This document shows positions 61,025 to 64,000 of a DNA stretch of 64,000 nucleotides, piece after piece. The DNA comes from Candidatus Gastranaerophilales bacterium. Its GTDB lineage: Bacteria; Cyanobacteriota; Vampirovibrionia; Gastranaerophilales; Gastranaerophilaceae. The notes below the pieces were generated by a model. It was given only the letters and a program-made list of their open reading frames with translations, searched no databases and was not told the DNA's origin. A program made the translations under genes and the position numbers. The stretch spans positions 1-64,000 of the forward strand of contig CALUVG010000010.1 of assembly GCA_944324165.1 (NCBI GenBank), in the 5' to 3' direction. Position 1 is the first letter of the stretch. Each line of letters starts with the position of its first letter.

Positions 61025-62881
61025 ATGAATTATAAAAAACTTTTATTATCTTCAGTGATTGTAGCAGGCATGCTATTTGTATCAACACAGGCTTTTTCAG
61101 AAGAATTGCAGGCGGGTGTAACTAAAAGTCAAACTAATAAAGCCCAAATTCAAAAACAAGCAGCAAACAGAAAATATGGTGATATTGAGAAATTAATAGA
61201 ATATAATCACTACAAAGAAGCTGAAAGTAAACTGGAATATATACTTGAACGCAATCAGCAAGATATTGATGCACTTGCGCTCCGCGCTGTGTCATGGGCA
61301 AAGCAGCATAAGCTTGAACCTGCACAAAAAGAAATTGATAAATTAATGAAAAATAATCAGAAAAATCCAATCCTGCATTATGCTCAAGGTATAGTTTATA
61401 TGAATCGTCAGACTTCTTCTGATGTAGATTATATTAAAGCTATACGCGATTTGAATAATTCTGCTATTAAAGAATTCGTAACAGCTGTAAATCTTGATAA
61501 TACTTATTATGCAGCATACAATGCAATGGGTGTTGCAACCCTTAAACTTGGCAACAAAGCCGATGCAAAGGATCTGTTTAATATTGCAGTTGATATTAAT
61601 CCGCAATATGCCAGCGCTTATGACAATCTTGGTGTTCTGGAAATGATGAATAATAATTTAGATGGTGCTGAACAATATTTCCAGAAAGCCTTGAAATACA
61701 ATACAACAAACCCAACTTCTATGTATCATATGGGACAGGTTGAGGCAAGACGCGGTAATTATTCAAATGCATTAACTTGGATTAACCATTCAGTTCATAT
61801 TAATCCAAATTCAGCACCTGCATTAAACTTACAAGGTGAATTGTATCTAAAACAGGGTAACCAGCCTGCGGCTTTGAATTCCTTCAGAAAAGCAGTCCTT
61901 GTTAAACCTGAACATTCAGCGTCTTATCTTAACCTTGCAAATGTTTATGAAAAAAGAGTTGATAATGAAATTGCAATTGAACAGTTGAAAACACTTCTTG
62001 CTATAAATCCTAAATATCAGGAAGGTAAACTGAAAATCGCTAACCTTTCTTTAACTGAAAGAAAATATGAACAGGCTCTTGATTATTATTCTCAACTGTT
62101 AGGCGATGAACAATATAACGAAGATGCAATAATCGGGCTTGCAAATACATATTATGAAATGTCAAAAGATCATGCGGACAGTGCGAACATCACGACAAAT
62201 AAAGAACTTTATATAGCTTATGAATACATAAATAAAGCTATTGAAAAATGTCCGGATGACCTGGAATTACACCTTGCAAAAATTAAAATTGCACAATTGG
62301 TACACATGGAAGATATGCCTAAAGAAAGTCTGGATTATATAATTAAGGCTGCCGGTAATAACATGATGGATTCCGTTATTAAAGGCGAAGCTTATCTGGC
62401 ACTTGGCAGAGAAGCAGATGCTGTATATACCTTTGAAAATGCTGTTAATTTTGCACAAAGTGTTGATGACTGCTTGTATTTAGGTGAAATTCTTGTTCAT
62501 CATAAACAATTTAGAACAGCCAGAACTGCACTGAAGAAAGCCTTAATGAAAGATCCAAATAATATTATCGCTAAAAACGGTATAGGTTATATTGATCTGT
62601 GTGAAATAAAATCAAATGAATTCTTTGATGTTGCAAAAAGACAGTTTAAAGAAGAAAATTATGCATCTACAATTGAATATTGTAACCGTGCAATTGACTT
62701 CTATCATAACAATGCAGATATAGCAAAATTGAAAGCGCAAGCCTACGAAAAAGAATTGAATTACAGAGGTGCTGTAAAATATTATACTCAGTATCTGGCA
62801 TTCAACCCGAATGCATCTGATAAAGCCGCTGTAACAAAGAAAATTGAAAAATATAAACGCAAAGCAGTTAAACAGCAGTAA
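61025..62881 (+). CDS. exported TPR-repeat protein
   Basis: 618 residues from the ATG at 61025 (GCAGGAGAAAAA before it). Signal peptide LLLSSVIVAGMLFVSTQAFS. At least nine TPR-like helix pairs, e.g. ASAYDNLGVLEMMNNNLDGA and SMYHMGQVEARRGNYSNALT. Likely an envelope scaffold. It is the first of three rightward genes. Confidence 0.85.
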   Translation: MNYKKLLLSSVIVAGMLFVSTQAFSEELQAGVTKSQTNKAQIQKQAANRKYGDIEKLIEYNHYKEAESKLEYILERNQQDIDALALRAVSWAKQHKLEPAQKEIDKLMKNNQKNPILHYAQGIVYMNRQTSSDVDYIKAIRDLNNSAIKEFVTAVNLDNTYYAAYNAMGVATLKLGNKADAKDLFNIAVDINPQYASAYDNLGVLEMMNNNLDGAEQYFQKALKYNTTNPTSMYHMGQVEARRGNYSNALTWINHSVHINPNSAPALNLQGELYLKQGNQPAALNSFRKAVLVKPEHSASYLNLANVYEKRVDNEIAIEQLKTLLAINPKYQEGKLKIANLSLTERKYEQALDYYSQLLGDEQYNEDAIIGLANTYYEMSKDHADSANITTNKELYIAYEYINKAIEKCPDDLELHLAKIKIAQLVHMEDMPKESLDYIIKAAGNNMMDSVIKGEAYLALGREADAVYTFENAVNFAQSVDDCLYLGEILVHHKQFRTARTALKKALMKDPNNIIAKNGIGYIDLCEIKSNEFFDVAKRQFKEENYASTIEYCNRAIDFYHNNADIAKLKAQAYEKELNYRGAVKYYTQYLAFNPNASDKAAVTKKIEKYKRKAVKQQ

Positions 62882-62890
62882 ATAGCAGAC

Positions 62891-63151
62891 ATGAAAAAAT
62901 TTGATATTCGCAAATCTTTTGAAGATTTTTGGAAAGAACCCTTGAGTATATTGACCGAGGGTTTATTCCAACTTGTGAATATTCAGTCAAATATTTTTGC
63001 TCAAAAACCTTCTCTCACTGTAGAAATGGTAAATAAAAAAGCACAGATTACTGTTGTGAATAATGAAAAAATGTACAACCTTTTTCAAACCGTTCTCTAC
63101 AAAAGACGCTTGAAAGAACAACGCGAAAAAGCTATTTCTTCAACAAAGTAG
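62891..63151 (+). CDS. small protein between TPR and EngB, unknown
   Basis: 86 residues, no motif. Starts FDIRKSFEDFWKEPLSIL; ends in a basic helix (YKRRLKEQREKA). Ten bases from the TPR gene and nine before EngB, so in one operon. Real gene likely. Confidence 0.65.
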   Translation: MKKFDIRKSFEDFWKEPLSILTEGLFQLVNIQSNIFAQKPSLTVEMVNKKAQITVVNNEKMYNLFQTVLYKRRLKEQREKAISSTK

Positions 63152-63160
63152 GCGGTAATT

Positions 63161-63739
63161 ATGGCAAATTTAAAGTATATAAATGCTAAATTTTTGATAA
63201 GCGCGGAAAAACTTTCGCAGTGTCCGGAGTATACACTGCCGGAATTCCCTTTGATAGGACGTTCAAATGTAGGCAAATCTTCATTTATAAACGGGCTGGC
63301 GAATAATAAAAAATTGGCGAAAACTTCGAATACACCCGGTAAAACTCGTTTAATCAATTTTTTTAATTTTTCCGATAAGTTTATGCTGGCAGATCTTCCG
63401 GGATATGGTTATGCAAAGGTATCAAAAGAAGCGCAAAATCGCTGGCAGAAATACTTAGAAGAATATTTACTGGAAAGAAAACAAATAAAATCACTTATTC
63501 AACTGATAGACGGACGTCATGAAATTCAAAAAAATGACTATCAAATGCGCGAATGGATAACTGCCTTTAACCTGCCAATTATGACCGTTATAACTAAGAT
63601 GGATTATGTATCACGTTCAAAAGTATTAAATGTTATAAATTATGTAAAAAAAGAATTTGGCGGTGAAGTGCTCCCGTTTAGTGCTGTTGATAATCGTTAT
63701 AACGAAAAAATTTTGATGACCCTGCTGGAATTAGAATAA
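63161..63739 (+). CDS. engB: ribosome biogenesis GTPase EngB (YsxC/YihA)
   Basis: 192 residues. GRSNVGKSSFINGLAN (G1), TPGKTRLINFF (G2), LADLPGYGYAKV (G3, family signature), ITKMDYVSR (G4) and LPFSAVD (G5). Needed for large-subunit assembly. GGCGGTAATT precedes the ATG. Confidence 0.95.
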   Translation: MANLKYINAKFLISAEKLSQCPEYTLPEFPLIGRSNVGKSSFINGLANNKKLAKTSNTPGKTRLINFFNFSDKFMLADLPGYGYAKVSKEAQNRWQKYLEEYLLERKQIKSLIQLIDGRHEIQKNDYQMREWITAFNLPIMTVITKMDYVSRSKVLNVINYVKKEFGGEVLPFSAVDNRYNEKILMTLLELE

Positions 63740-63858
63740 GTGAAAACAGAACGTTTCAAGCATGGTTAAGACGTTTTATTATTGACGTTTCAGCCTTGAC
63801 AAGACTGCTTTAGCGCATACAATTATAGTGTATATAACCAAAGGGAGTATAGAAAAAA

Positions 63859-64000
63859 TGATGGATCGTATACAAGTTACACAAGAAGTAGAAAAAATGT
63901 GCTGCGTAAAACGCGGCGTAAAAGGTGAACCGGCTCCTATCCCTCAAGAAGGTGAATGGACAAAATGTAAAGAAATTAAAGACATTTCCGGTTTGACACA
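63859..64000 (+). CDS. start of an unidentified gene, cut by window edge
   Basis: 47 codons visible from ATG-ATG at 63859, with AAAGGGAG before it. MMDRIQVTQEVEKMCCVKRG contains two adjacent cysteines, then GEPAPIPQEGEWTKCKEIKD. TTGACA at about 63796, 16 bases, TACAAT is a possible promoter. Family not recognised from this fragment. Confidence 0.6.

Overview
The window is AT-rich bacterial chromosome with short intergenic gaps and clear Shine-Dalgarno sites. The best guess for the host is a gut member of the Vampirovibrionia/Melainabacteria (Gastranaerophilales type). This rests on overall flavour: prepilin leaders of the FTLAEVLITLAIIG form, small lineage-type proteins with a TFKGF motif near the N-terminus, RND/TolC export and dTDP-rhamnose genes (so probably a two-membrane cell), and several REP-like palindrome families. 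No marker gene was compared, so the taxonomy is inference.

Layout. (1) 1-2112: the end of one mobile element, with a cut-off Mu-type transposase, a DUF2971 cargo gene, and a cluster of AGTGCAAGAAA-type sites that may be a transposon end. (2) 2113-13643: an integrative island of about 11.5 kb in the 3' end of tRNA-Ile(GAT), bounded by a 37-bp direct repeat. It carries a HigB/HigA-type toxin-antitoxin pair, a RloC/PrrC-like ATPase, a serine recombinase, Xre regulators, small membrane proteins, a retron-type reverse transcriptase with a candidate msr-msd RNA, an Xis-like gene and a tyrosine integrase. (3) 13.7-22.5 kb: core genes (diguanylate cyclase, TIGR02757, HepT/MntA toxin-antitoxin, TadA, a two-component system, Ffh), a candidate small RNA, and a scar joining a decapitated pilin gene to a decapitated Xre gene. 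(4) 22521-32979: a second island of about 10.4 kb in tRNA-Ser(TGA), with a 41-bp direct repeat and GGGGACT arm-type sites at both ends. It holds a GHKL ATPase fused to a PD-(D/E)xK nuclease plus a HEPN protein, a primase, a frameshifted helicase-like gene, Xis, a repressor, an integrase with an inserted HTH, and a second HEPN protein. (5) 33-54.7 kb: mostly core genes (flavoprotein/AraC pair, tRNA-Ala, AlkD, HPF, D-lactate-type dehydrogenase, Hsp20, Fe-ADH, U32 peptidase, rmlBCD, an RND-MFP-TolC operon). (6) 54.7-58 kb: a palindrome-rich patch around a large pilin-like gene whose last 30 codons carry the NNC-codon signature of a diversity-generating-retroelement variable region. (7) 58-64 kb: EF-hand protein, TolC-like protein, XerC/D, TPR protein, EngB and the start of one more gene.

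How it fits together. The two tRNA islands are small satellite-sized elements. Each combines int, xis and a repressor with cargo of the kind found in anti-phage islands: a retron, a RloC-like ATPase, HEPN RNases and a Shedu-like nuclease. The strongest candidates for undescribed biology are the retron with its 12-bp a1/a2 pairing, the GHKL-nuclease/HEPN pair, and the hypervariable pilin tip. Functional statements come from motif recognition only; no search or folding program was run.
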